15,000 nucleotides of DNA from Halocaridina rubra (GCA_037179515.1 JAXCGZ010021093.1:32501-47500); one strand, 5' to 3'. Counted from the first letter of the stretch, positions 1 through 10,545 are shown. Notes: generated by a model not told the origin, from the sequence alone. A program made the numbers and translations.

Positions 1-2551
1 ATGTGCTTTTTCAAGTGCGGATTCCAAAAGGGGGCTGCATATTCGAGTTTTGGCCTCACATAGGTTACATAAATATTTCTGAACATTTCCTTGTCCATGT
101 GCCTGAAGGCTACCCTTACATTTGATAAGAATGCATATGCTGCCCTTACTACGCCATTTATATGTATTTCTGGAGACAAATCTGCCAGTATGTTTACTCC
201 TAGATCTCTCTCATTTTCTGTCTCTTGAAGTTGTACTCCAGCCACCGAGTAGTCAAGCTTGGGCCTTCTTGCACTTGTACCCATTCTCATTACCTTACAT
301 TTCGAAGTATTGAATTTCATTAGCCACTTTTCTGACCACTCATGCAGATTATTTAGATCCTCCTGAAGTTCTCTACCATTGTTCTCGTTTTTTACTTTCT
401 TCACAATCTTTGCATCATCTGCAAACATATTCATTGAATGAATTTACAGACTCTGGTAGGTCATTTACATATACAAGGAACAAAAGTGGCCCTAAAACTG
501 AACCCTGTGGAACTCCACTACTAACTCTTCTCCGTTCAGACACTGAGTGTCTTACTCTAACCCTCTGTTCCCTTCCTTCTAAGTAAGTTTTTATCCATTC
601 CAAAACATTTCCACCTATTCTAGCCATTGAGTGCAGCTTCCTAATAAGTCTCCCATGTGGAACAGTGTCAAACGCTTTCTGGAAGTCTAGGAATATGCAA
701 TCTGCCCAGCCCTCTCTTTCCTGTAAGATTTGGCTTACCTCATCATAAAATTCTAATAAGTTTGTTACTGTTGATCTACCTTCTCTGAAGCCATGTTGCC
801 TCACTGACAAAAAGTTGAAGGATTCCAAGTGAAGAGAGATATGTTTCCTTAGTAGTTTCTCCATAACTTTGCAAACTATGCTGGTCAAGGAAACTGGTCT
901 ATAGTTCAGAGCCGTATCCCTCCTTCCCTTTTTGAAGATAGGTATCACATTTGCTTGTTTCCAGCATCTTGGGAATCTCCCCCGACTCCAGTGACTCCTT
1001 AAATATGATACTTAGTGCCACTGATATTGTGTTTGCGCATTTTTTAAGCACATGAGGGGATATGTCATCAGGACCTGTAGCTTTATGAACATCTAAATCC
1101 ATCAGCGCTTTGCATACCTCTGTGGCTGTAAGGTTGATGTTCTCTAATACCGGCCCTTGAGCTTCTATCACTGCAATCTGAGGGGGTGGGGTATTTTCTA
1201 CTGTAAATACTGACTGAAACTCCTTGTTCAATTCTTTGCAGATCTCTTCGTCCGTCTCAGTGATGCTTCCATCCGCTCTCTTTAGCCTTAAAACCTGTTC
1301 TTTTACCTTCAGTTTTCCTCTGATAAAGCTGTGGAAAAGCTTGGGATCTTCTTTAGCCTTCCTGGTGATGTCCCTCTCATAATCTCTCTCTGCCTCTCTC
1401 CTTTTACTTAGGTAGTCATTTCTTGCTCTTTTGTAGGTTTGCCAGGCATTTATGTTTTTTCTCCTCCTATACCTTTTCCAGCATTTGTCTCTCCACTCCT
1501 TAGCTCTTTTACACCCATTATCGAACCATTTCTCTCTGGCATGAATTACACCTACTTTGGTGACAGGTATGCAGCAATCTACTATCTTACCATATTTCTC
1601 ACAAAAGATGTCATACATTTCTTGTACAAATTTGTTGTAAAATAAGGTTCTCCAGTCAATAACTGCATAAAGCTCATTCATTTTGATGCAATCTCCTTTC
1701 GGATAGTTCCTCCTCATGTCCTCAGTGCCTCTACTCTCAGGAAGAATATCTTCAATGATATACTCCATCAACAACACACAGTGGTCACTCTTTCCAATTG
1801 GTGGTTCATACTCAATATTTTCAATATCCAACACATTATCTGTTAACACTAGATCAAGTAGTGATGGCTCATCCCCACCCCTGGCTCTTGTTGGTTCCAT
1901 TACATGTTGGTGTAGGAAATTCCCTTGTACGCAATCTAGGAATCTTGCCCCGAATGAGTCCTCACCACTGTGTGGGTCAAGATTTATCCAATCTATCTCT
2001 TTATGATTAAAGTCTCCCATAATCAAAATCCTACATTTTTTCTCCCGTGCCATGTTAACAACTGAGTTTATGATTTCAATAGTACCTATATGACTTTCCT
2101 CATATATTTCAAGCCTATTTTGGTTCCTTGGTGGGTTGTATACAACAGTTATTATAATGCTCTCTGACCCAGTATTTATGCGAGCAACAAGAAATTCCCT
2201 GAACTCACTTTCTATAGCCAAGTTTATTTCTTCAACTTGAATCCTCTCACTTATGAGCAGTGCTATCCCTCCACCAGTCCTCTCAGATCTTTCAACCCTT
2301 AGTATTCTGAAGCCCTTAGGAAAAACTGTGACACTGTTTATGTCCTCACTCAACTTAGTCTCTGTAATTGCTACTATATCTGCCTTACTGTTGTGAATCC
2401 TATCCTTTAATTCTACTGCCTTACCAGCTAATCCATCAGCATTTGTGTATAACAATCTTAATGAGGCCCCATCCCCTGATCTTCTGTCATTATCTTCTTT
2501 ATCTCCCCTTTGTCTGGAAGTATTCTGTAACGAAAATTTTTCTTCTCTTCT
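1..2551 (-). pseudogene. LINE ORF2 (endonuclease-reverse transcriptase), copy 1, frameshifted
   Basis: ORF2 of this family nicks the target and copies element RNA onto it. The apurinic-type endonuclease comes first and keeps its key motifs: YTNADGL, ITETKL, MGDFNH, and a late SDHC. A basic linker follows, then reverse transcriptase with [33 protein letters not shown], motif [15 protein letters not shown], motif [15 protein letters not shown] and motif C FADD. Compared with copy 2 there is an extra base in the GGG at 971-973, which shifts frame before the RT fingers. A second extra base at about 434-435 shifts frame just before FADD. The frame is open upstream to a stop at 2554-2552 without any ATG, so the true start is unclear. 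The C-terminus is off the window. Confidence 0.92.
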
Positions 2552-2682
2552 TCATTTCTTTCATCATTTAACCTTCTTGCCTCTTGCAACAAGTTTTTGA
2601 TCTTTCCCATCTCTTCCTGTGTTCTGTATCGTCTAATGAACACTTCTTTGCATTCTTGAAGGTCTTTTAGACTTTTTTTTTC

Positions 2683-2683
<1 letters not shown>
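2456..2683 (-). pseudogene. LINE ORF1 C-terminal fragment (copy 1)
   Basis: The frame runs from the (CA)n junction to a TAA at 2458-2456. It encodes about 75 residues of charged, helix-prone sequence, with VFIRRYRTQEEM followed by LLQEARRLNDERNEEEKKNFRYRI. This pattern, a conserved F-I-x-R-x-x-T/E block before a basic and acidic helix ahead of the endonuclease ORF, resembles the C-terminal end of ORF1 proteins in CR1/L2-type LINEs, which bind element RNA. The N-terminal part is missing through 5' truncation. The upstream (HT)n residues come from reading through the CA array and are not part of the protein. Assignment to ORF1 rests on position and general resemblance only, as no zinc knuckle is present in the surviving part. 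Confidence 0.6.

Positions 2684-2722
<39 letters not shown>
2684..2722. repeat. (GT)n microsatellite at the 5' end of LINE copy 1
   Basis: A pure GT array of about 39 bp on the plus strand, so CA on the coding strand of LINE copy 1. It touches the 5'-truncated end of that LINE. Confidence 0.97.
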
Positions 2723-2723
<1 letters not shown>

Positions 2724-3260
2724 GAAGATTATAAAGTAATTTGAACAAGAATTACATAATTGAGGAATTCCATTAAAATTCTTTTTTTTTCCACAGTAAC
2801 ATGATAATTAAATAGTTCGAGTTTCTATAAGGACAATTATGCCTGTTCGGCAGCTTTCACGAGAGTTATGCAATAGAATTAAAATTAGCTCCCCATCCCA
2901 CCCCCACTCAACGTGTTCTGTAACCCCTCCATACCTGAATCAACCCTGTCAAAATATAGTTACCTGTAACCTAATACAAAAATGGATTACTGTATGACGT
3001 CATTCGGACAAACAGGATTTTAGACTTGACGTCCGGTAAGTATTGCTGCTATGATCACTGCCAATGGAATGTACGTTCTCTGCAGAAATTCATAACTTTA
3101 CTGCTTTAGGTGAATGTATACTGCTCAGATTAGATCAATGAGGTAGATTAATATAACAAAAACACCTGCTAGGATTAAGCCTTTTTGGGTGAAGGATAAC
3201 TTCGAAAAGGCCTTTCTTTTCAGGGTAACTTATCTGATGTTCATCTATATAATTATAGTA
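2723..3260. other. Unassigned spacer
   Basis: About 540 bp of AT-rich single-copy-looking DNA between LINE copy 1 and the mariner element. I find no convincing coding frame, RNA gene or repeat similarity to other parts of the window. It ends in the TA dinucleotide used as target by the mariner. Confidence 0.5.
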
Positions 3261-3296
3261 CAGGATGCGACAGAAATACCTCCCACATTTTAAATT
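3261..3296 (+). repeat. Left terminal inverted repeat of the mariner element
   Basis: This 36-bp terminus lies next to the TA at 3259-3260. Its core CAGAAATACCTCCCA (3271-3285) is matched exactly in inverted form at 4526-4540. The eight mismatches against the other end are spread outside that core, which may mark the transposase binding site. Confidence 0.93.
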
Positions 3297-3338
3297 TTAT
3301 CAAAAGGAAAAATAAACAGCATTTATTGAAAATCAATT

Positions 3339-4414
3339 TCACCATTTTACTTTAAAAATCACATCCTCCAAATGGTGGCCTCTTTTCACTATACACTGTT
3401 ACAGACGATTTCCTAAGTTACCCATCACTCGAAGAGTCATTCCAGGCGGTATTTCTGCAATCTTTTAACGAATAGGATCCTTTAATACTGCAATGGAACC
3501 CGGTCGACGTTTGTAGACCTCAGCTTTCAAGTAACCCCACAGAAAATAATCACAGGGTTGAGATCGGGCGAGCGTGCAGGCCATCCAGTGTCACAGCGTA
3601 AGGAAATAAAATGTCCTAGAAACATTTTTCCCAGAGCGTCCATGAATCTTCTTGCTGTGTGCGGTGGCTCCATCCTGCTGAAACCGCATATCCTGATTGC
3701 GAAGGTCGTTTACTTTGGTTCCAGAAATGTCTGCAGCATCTCTACAATTCGTTCAAATTTTACTGTAGCCGAGTGGTTTCTCTCCTCAAAAAATTAAGGG
3801 GCCCATACACCTAAGTTTGAAACTGTGCACCATACAGTCACTCGTTCACTGTGTAGAGGTCTTTCATGAAGCTGTCTAGGGTTATTTTCCTCCCAATAAC
3901 GAAAATTTTGCTCATTCACGCCGCTTGAGAGATGAAAGTGAGCTTCTTCACTTGTGAGAAGAACAGCTTTGGCAGAGACATTTTGAAGGATATTGTCACA
4001 GCATGACAAGAGTACTTCCCAGTCTCGTTCGTGCAGCTTTTGAGCAATCAATAATTTGTATGGATGGGACTCCAGATCAGTGTGTAGAATTCTTCTGACT
4101 GTTCGATCAGACGATCCCAAGGCAGAAGCATGTTTACGAGCTGAACGTGTAGGAGACTAAGCAACAGAAAGTCTGACAGCTTGAACACTTTTTAGAGTTC
4201 GAGTGCTTTGAGGTCTTCCAAATGGCTTTCTTTTAAGTGCTGAACCTGTGGCTCTGAAATAGGCAACCCATAGAAGTATTATTTTTCTATCCGGAACAGC
4301 ATCATTCCGACCTAACATGTAATGAGTTCGAAAAGCTCTCTATGTTGCAATTACAGATACATCAGTCTTCAAAAACGTTTCTACATCAAAAGCACGATGT
4401 GCACCAGTCCAAAC
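3339..4414 (-). pseudogene. Decayed mariner transposase (DD41D-like)
   Basis: The recognisable protein runs from WTGAHRAF (from about 4414) to a terminal VIFKVKW and TGA at 3341-3339, about 355 residues, normal for mariner. The N-terminal half is a paired helix-turn-helix DNA-binding region (ATxRAFRTH, then GRPQSTRT and DRTVRRILH). In the catalytic half the first aspartate of the usual SDEAHF motif is Glu here (SEEAHF, codon at 3949-3947). The second is in FQQDGATAHTA and the third in SPDLNPCD, with 41 residues between them once a missing base is allowed for. Premature stops lie at 4342-4340, 4159-4157, 3796-3794, 3467-3465 and 3401-3399. Two single-base losses shift frame, after LEPK and before the last aspartate. 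It cannot make active enzyme. Confidence 0.93.
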
Positions 4415-4514
4415 CCTATTACTAGATGAGGGTACCTGAAAAAAATGGAAAGTCATTAGCTAAATGAAGACATTATTGGCACTTGCATACGTTACTTAGC
4501 AACACATAAGTGAA

Positions 4515-4550
4515 AGTTTGTAATATGGGAGGTATTTCTGCTGCGCCCTG
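4515..4550 (-). repeat. Right terminal inverted repeat of the mariner element
   Basis: Inverted partner of the left terminus, followed by TA at 4551-4552. The transposase reading frame starts about 100 bp inside this end. An (AG)n array begins about 25 bp outside it. Confidence 0.93.
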
Positions 4551-4575
4551 TACATTAAGCATAGTGTGTTATATT

Positions 4576-4688
<113 letters not shown>

Positions 4689-4770
4689 GTGAATATCTCA
4701 ATTATCTTATCTGAACAAAATAAGTGTGATATTCATTTGCTTATACAGTTACTGTATGATATAGTTGATG

Positions 4771-5001
<231 letters not shown>

Positions 5002-5119
5002 ACCCATTCTCAAGCACAAGCACAGTTAGGACCCGAAATATAGCGTTATTTTTTCTATGTGTTGTTTCACTGATGGGCTTCCTTACCATTAAGTCCTGTA
5101 TGTTAGCAGTTTCTGCTTA

Positions 5120-5122
<3 letters not shown>

Positions 5123-5188
<66 letters not shown>
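5123..5188. repeat. (TA)n microsatellite at a SINE-like 3' end
   Basis: About 66 bp of pure TA, which begins only about 11 bp beyond the 3' end of the minus-strand tRNA-like unit at 5200-5274. It may be the tail or the target of that unit. Confidence 0.97.
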
Positions 5189-5192
<4 letters not shown>

Positions 5193-5199
5193 ATTTTTT

Positions 5200-5274
5200 A
5201 CCCCGACCAGGACTTGAACCTAGGACACATAATTACAGTGCCAAGGCACTACCAAGTACACCATAGAAGGTCTT
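5200..5274 (-). repeat. tRNA-derived SINE-like head, unit A
   Basis: Read on the minus strand, it starts at the AGACCTTCT block, carries an A-box-like segment (GTACTTGGTAGTGCC) and a B box (GGTTCAAGTCC), and ends in a GGGGTAAAA run. This is the internal RNA polymerase III promoter layout of a tRNA. The first bases pair poorly with the bases after the T arm, so it is tRNA-derived and not a working tRNA gene. Three further units share the same sequence. Confidence 0.75.
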
Positions 5275-5318
5275 AAAAGGGAAACAAACCTTACAGCTAT
5301 GTTTGCTATCTTAGGAAT

Positions 5319-5520
5319 GAATGCATTCTAACTGAATGCCACTCTGTTCATATTACAGTTTCCCCCAACCTCACTCGTGGCTTCGTTTTCGCATTTAATT
5401 AAAATCTCAATCTCATTTGGGACCAACAATAATCAAATAAGCACATTGCCATATGTGAAAACATGAATAATTACCCGACCGGGACTTTAATCAAGGACAC
5501 ATAATTAATGTGCCAAGGCG
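5319..5520 (-). repeat. tRNA-derived SINE-like unit B (head truncated, full body)
   Basis: On the minus strand the unit begins within the tRNA-like head (CGCCTTGGC at 5520) with a damaged B box near 5487-5497. It continues through a body marked by TTCATGTTTTCACATATGG, GCGAAAACGAAGC and TGAGGTTGGGGGAAACTG to GAATGCATTC at 5319-5328. It forms the left arm of an inverted repeat with unit C. Downstream on the minus strand it runs through a 45-bp linker straight into the head of unit A, so B and A form a tandem pair. Confidence 0.75.
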
Positions 5521-5539
5521 CAGGTTTGTTTCCCTTTCA

Positions 5540-5745
5540 AGACCTTCTGTGGTGTTGTTGGTAGCGCCTTGGCACAGTAATTATGTATCCTGGGTTCAAG
5601 TCCCGGACGGGGTAAAATTTATTCATGTTTTCACATATGGTAATGTAATGAGATTGATATTTGAAATATATGCGAAAACGAAGCAACAAGTGAGGTTGGG
5701 GGAAACTGTAATATGAACAGAGTGGCATTCAGTTAGAATGCATTC
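5540..5745 (+). repeat. tRNA-derived SINE-like unit C (complete head)
   Basis: The plus-strand copy has AGACCTTCT, an A-box-like TTGTTGGTAGCGCC and a B box GGTTCAAGTCC at 5593-5603, then GGGGTAAAA and the same body as unit B. The body has lost about 30 bp after the CATATGGTAATGT motif relative to unit B. It ends at GAATGCATTC (5736-5745). Unit D follows directly after a very short linker. Confidence 0.78.
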
Positions 5746-5756
5746 AATCCCCTTTA

Positions 5757-5876
5757 AGACCTTCTGTGGTGTAGTTGGTAGTGCCTTGGCGCAATACTTA
5801 TGTGCCATAGATTCAAGTCCCGGTCGGGGTAAAAATGATTCATGTTTTCACATATGGTAATGTACTTATTTGATTA
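5757..5876 (+). repeat. tRNA-derived SINE-like unit D (head plus start of body)
   Basis: This plus-strand head (about 5757-5831) has the A-box-like GTAGTTGGTAGTGCC and a B box changed to GATTCAAGTCC. The body follows as far as CTTATTTGATTATTG and then stops. It retains the CTTATTTGATTATTG segment that unit C lost, so D did not arise as a simple copy of C. Confidence 0.75.
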
Positions 5877-5969
5877 TTGTTTCTTGTCTCGGCCACCCCA
5901 TTACAAGGGGGGATAGGGCCATGTACTTGCATTATCATATGCATATTATAATAGAACTTATAAATGCCT

Positions 5970-6045
5970 CTGAATAGATTCGAACACACAGCACAGTGAC
6001 AACTCATCAAAGTTAATGAAGCATTTTTCCAGTGTACTACTCTCT
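5970..6045 (-). repeat. Second tRNA-like sequence, possibly another SINE
   Basis: On the minus strand TAGTACACTGG (6039-6029) fits an A box and TGTTCGAATCTA (5986-5975) fits a B box, about 43 bases apart, which suits a tRNA. No clean acceptor stem is visible. It does not resemble units A to D. The call is tentative because only one copy is in the window. Confidence 0.4.
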
Positions 6046-6226
6046 GAAGGTTAGAAGAAGTAAGAAACCTCTCTGCTAACTGCTAGAAGAAGTGAATAAA
6101 CTCAGCCTACTTATGTTGTCTGTAGATAGACATTCAGTTGATTTCCTTCAATTGTAGTACAGTCGCCAACTCCTCATGTACATTGATTGTTAATCCGTGT
6201 GCTGTCGTGCAATCCTAGTTAGAGGC

Positions 6227-6335
<109 letters not shown>

Positions 6336-6450
6336 TCTTGTATGTATATATTAGAATTCTTGTTGATGAATTTATTTCCGGTTGAGAGAGTACAAAGACA
6401 AGGCCCTCCAGTTGTTTGTTGTGTTTAGAACAGTTATTTTTAATATGTTT

Positions 6451-6561
<111 letters not shown>

Positions 6562-6947
6562 GTAATCACAGTTAAGAACTTACCGTACTGCATGAAGTAC
6601 ATAAACAATCAACATTTAAGTAGAGGGCAACAGAAGGCATTAAGCACGAGCATATACACAGTATCATTGCATTTAAAAATAGAACAAGTGTAGCGTCCAG
6701 TGACGCATTGAAGAGAACCAGTATGGCGTTCAATGACGCATTGAACTGGCTATACCAGTCAGTGAATGAAATCCGATCAAGTGTGTCGTAACGAGAATAT
6801 GGTTTTGGTGTGTAATTTGATCATAGCAATAGCTACGTTGTTTGAAATATAAGAAACTGATTTTCTACACAGGTTGCATGGTTGTTTATGATAGCAGTCC
6901 ACGTGTGCATAGATTCTTGTGGATTCTTGACTTGTTGTTTTTTTATT
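6562..6947. other. Unassigned spacer
   Basis: I see no gene here. Two short related segments, GTCCAGTGACGCATTGAA (from 6696) and GTTCAATGACGCATTGAA (from 6729), form a small imperfect direct repeat about 33 bp apart. Confidence 0.45.
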
Positions 6948-7140
6948 TATTTATTTTTTTGAGTGTGACATCAGGACAGGCAGAGAATATTGCCCTTATC
7001 GGGCCTAGGCACGTAAAAACATAAAGTACAGAGATACAGAGATGAAGAGTGTAGTGACTAGTCAGATGTGAAGGGATACTAAGAGATGTGTAATGAATAT
7101 CCAAGAACATTCGGTTTTGATGTAGGGATAGAAAAAGAAG
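6948..7140 (-). repeat. Unnamed dispersed repeat, copy R1 (SINE-like, A-rich tail)
   Basis: The copy shares, in order with R2 and R3, a GGACA block, a GCCCTTATCGGGCC-like block, an AGATGTGAAGGG block, TAAGAGATG and a stem-loop at 7094-7113. On the minus strand it ends in an A-rich tail with repeated TAAA next to CACTC, which suggests a retroposed element in that orientation. I do not recognise the family. The frame at 6842-7024 overlapping it is not credible as a protein. Confidence 0.6.
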
Positions 7141-7639
7141 TTAATCATATATTTATATTTGTACTTTTTATTCTTTAATTGGAATCTCGTTTGTGACTCG
7201 TTTCGTACCTAATCTTGTTGGTGAAGTAGGATCCATTCCTGACCGGCCATCTCCTCTCTCTGTGCTTATCTAGTTTACGTTTGGAGTTTATATATTCTTA
7301 AGTGTTGTTTAATAATGAATAAGTTTGTTTGCTTTTTAGCTGTGTAATCGAATCTTTAGAGTACAAGTTTTTCTTAAGTCAGAAATATAAACAGGCTTAT
7401 GTTTGCCTCTTCTCGTGTTTGAGCTCCTGAATCATGAGGTGACATGTCATTTACAATATTCTTTACTCAAGAAGTTTCTTTTGTGTCGGCCACGTTTTTA
7501 CTATAGCAAGTAAAAACAATATCGCCCTTTTCTTTAGGAAGTAATCTTGGCTCGACCTCTGAACGTCTGGATTTTAAGGCATGCTCTATGCAATTTAGGG
7601 AGTGCCTGCTTGCACATGTCCCCATGGTATGCCATGAGG
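7141..7639. other. Unassigned spacer
   Basis: AT-rich DNA without a supportable gene. The frame on the minus strand at 7467-7667 reaches into the hAT-like element and has no recognisable domain. Confidence 0.45.
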
Positions 7640-7967
7640 ACCATGGTCCCCCACGTGGGGCGCACACCCCATTGGGAGCAATTTTAATTTTAAGTGGGGC
7701 AATTCGAGAATGTATTATTAACAGTGATTTTTTTTTCTAGTGAGCCTGTGTAAGTGTGTGTGCTAGTTAATACATACGGTATATATACAGTATGCATACA
7801 TAAAAATGTATATGTGTATGTATGTACATGTGCAATTGGTCCACAAGGTACTCCTCTCCAGGCTCGCGTGTCTCGGTGGACCAATGAAACTTAATTGTCA
7901 CAGGGGGGGATCAGGACTTTAGAGATGCTTAGGTGGGGCTTGGCCAAAAGAAGGTTGGGAACCACTG
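7640..7967. mobile_element. hAT-like non-autonomous element, right end
   Basis: The right edge AAGGTTGGGAACCACTG (7951-7967) is the inverted form of the CAGTGGTTCCCAACC terminus common in arthropod hAT elements. Inside it lies a GGTGGGGCTTGG subterminal block, and further in a perfect 10-bp inverted repeat (ATTGGTCCAC at 7835-7844, GTGGACCAAT at 7876-7885). The left part holds the palindrome CCCCACGTGGGG near 7650. I could not find the matching left terminus or an 8-bp target duplication, so the left boundary is approximate and the copy may be truncated. No transposase is encoded. Confidence 0.6.
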
Positions 7968-8328
7968 CTTAAGATCAATAAGATGAGGATAATTTAGTTT
8001 TATAACCTGTAAACAGTAGTCGAAATAATCAATCCATTCCTAGTCTAAAGTAGCCTCACTGTAAGGTCTTTACTGAGAATTACCACCTGACGCTTCCCTC
8101 TGATTGCAACGCTTGTCAGCTGGGCAAACGCCATTAGATGTATGGCGTCTGTGGTGGTGCAATATCCTCAAGAGTTCGAGCTACGTTGACCCCCTCCAAA
8201 GCCCGAGTAAAAGAAAAGCGGATTTTTTTTCGTTGAGAAATATTTTCGCAATAAATTAGGTTCACAGAGTGAATTGGTGCTGACTTAGAGACATCACTAT
8301 ATCACAAACATTTAGTTGATGCTTCTGT
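7968..8328. other. Unassigned spacer
   Basis: No gene, repeat similarity or RNA signature found in about 360 bp between the hAT-like end and the trinucleotide array. Confidence 0.45.
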
Positions 8329-8329
8329 T

Positions 8330-8404
<75 letters not shown>

Positions 8405-8465
8405 GCATTATTATTATTATTATTATTATTATTGTTATTATTATTATTATTATAGTAGTAGTAGT
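8329..8465. repeat. (AAT)n then (ATT)n inverted trinucleotide arrays
   Basis: About 75 bp of AAT repeat meets about 55 bp of ATT repeat at TAGCATTA near 8403-8408, then decays through TAGTAGTAG. The two halves are reverse complements, so the tract is a long imperfect palindrome. Reading frames across it (poly-Asn, poly-Ile, poly-Leu) are artefacts. Confidence 0.96.
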
Positions 8466-8491
8466 AATGTGTGTGCACACTGACATTCGCG

Positions 8492-10056
<1,565 letters not shown>

Positions 10057-10090
10057 GTATGACTAAGTATAAAATGGAACCGATCAGGAG

Positions 10091-10123
10091 ACGGGAAGAT
10101 ACGAGCTTTGGGCTCTTTCCCGT
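10091..10123 (+). other. 3'-UTR stem-loop of LINE copy 2
   Basis: The outer stem is ACGGGAA (10091-10097) with TTCCCGT (10117-10123). The inner stem is GAGC (10103-10106) with GCTC (10112-10115). It sits 17 bases before the 3' (CA)n and is identical in copy 3. In related LINEs a 3' stem-loop is what the reverse transcriptase recognises, so the same role is inferred here. Confidence 0.6.
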
Positions 10124-10139
10124 AAACACAATTAGGTAA

Positions 10140-10140
<1 letters not shown>

Positions 10141-10220
<80 letters not shown>
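10141..10220. repeat. (CA)n microsatellite at the 3' end of LINE copy 2
   Basis: 80 bp of pure CA directly after the LINE terminus GGTAAT. Confidence 0.98.
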
Positions 10221-10222
<2 letters not shown>

Positions 10223-10394
10223 TGCCTGTTCGTGTCGTGTCCTGTTATTACTTTTTGCTCTTCATCTTTTATAATCATTTTAGAGATATGACTAAACATC
10301 TAAGGGTTTCATCTTCCTGGTTAAAAAAAAAATATATAATATGCAAAATGAAAAGAGAAAATACAAAATAATCTTAAGTACTGACTTGACGGAA
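10221..10394. other. Unassigned spacer
   Basis: AT-rich, no supportable feature. Confidence 0.4.
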
Positions 10395-10545
10395 AAAAAC
10401 TAGGGGCGTGCTGGTGTAGAATCGTGTAGATGGGCGTTGATGGGATGACTCTAACGCCCCTTTCCCGCCTATTGGGCGCCCTTTTACATAATCATATAAG
10501 GGGCGGCACAAGTCTTTAACAGACTATTAGAAGGCTATAAAACTC
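10395..10545 (+). promoter_or_regulatory. GC-box cluster with TATA-like element (speculative)
   Basis: Within AT-rich surroundings this stretch holds several GC-box or KLF-like motifs on either strand: GGGGCGTG, GGGCGTT, AACGCCCC, GGGCGCCC and GGGGCGG. TATAAAA follows at 10536-10542. GGGCGTT (10432-10438) and AACGCCC (10453-10459) are inverted copies with a 14-base loop. No arthropod initiator motif or downstream coding exon is evident, so promoter function is conjecture. It could equally be a fragment of an unrecognised repeat. Confidence 0.2.

Larger units (their letters stand above)
1..2683 (-). mobile_element. CR1/L2-type LINE, copy 1 (5'-truncated, 3' end beyond window)
   Basis: This is a non-LTR retrotransposon read on the minus strand: ORF1 C-terminus, ORF2 endonuclease, then reverse transcriptase. 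It is nearly identical to copies 2 and 3, so the family was active recently. Position 1 corresponds to 9697 of copy 2, so about 440 bp of C-terminus and 3' UTR lie outside the window. The clade call rests on the short C-terminal tail seen in copies 2 and 3 (TRGH, RKYFFSVRVVDNWN, SEEVV, no RNase H), which is typical of CR1/L2 elements of the Jockey superfamily. The 5' junction near 2683 passes from (CA)n through an A-rich run into ORF1 sequence, all read on the minus strand. The copy is dead because ORF2 carries two single-base insertions. Confidence 0.93.
3261..4550 (-). mobile_element. Tc1/mariner-type DNA transposon, complete but inactivated
   Basis: A full element of 1,290 bp, the usual size for mariner. 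Both ends begin CAGG and lie directly beside a TA dinucleotide (3259-3260 and 4551-4552), the standard target-site duplication of this superfamily. The inverted termini match at about 28 of 36 positions and share the 15-mer CAGAAATACCTCCCA, which starts exactly 11 bases in from each end. The single transposase gene fills the interior on the minus strand. The divergence between termini and the many coding breaks indicate an old, immobile copy. Confidence 0.95.
5319..5745. repeat. Large imperfect inverted repeat made of SINE-like units
   Basis: Arms 5319-5520 and 5565-5745 are inverted copies around a spacer of about 44 bp. The flanking heads A (5200-5274) and D (5757-5831) extend the symmetry, giving an order of A and B on minus and C and D on plus. 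A transcript across it could fold into a long hairpin. Confidence 0.8.

Noticed and set aside
1439..2010. Plus-strand frames opposite the endonuclease of LINE copy 1
   Set aside because: They lie antisense to a well-supported endonuclease and linker region and show no domain of their own.
5540..5831. Functional tRNA genes
   Set aside because: The B boxes look good but the 5' end does not pair with the 3' acceptor side, and the units are repeated with conserved non-tRNA bodies, which fits SINE-like units better.
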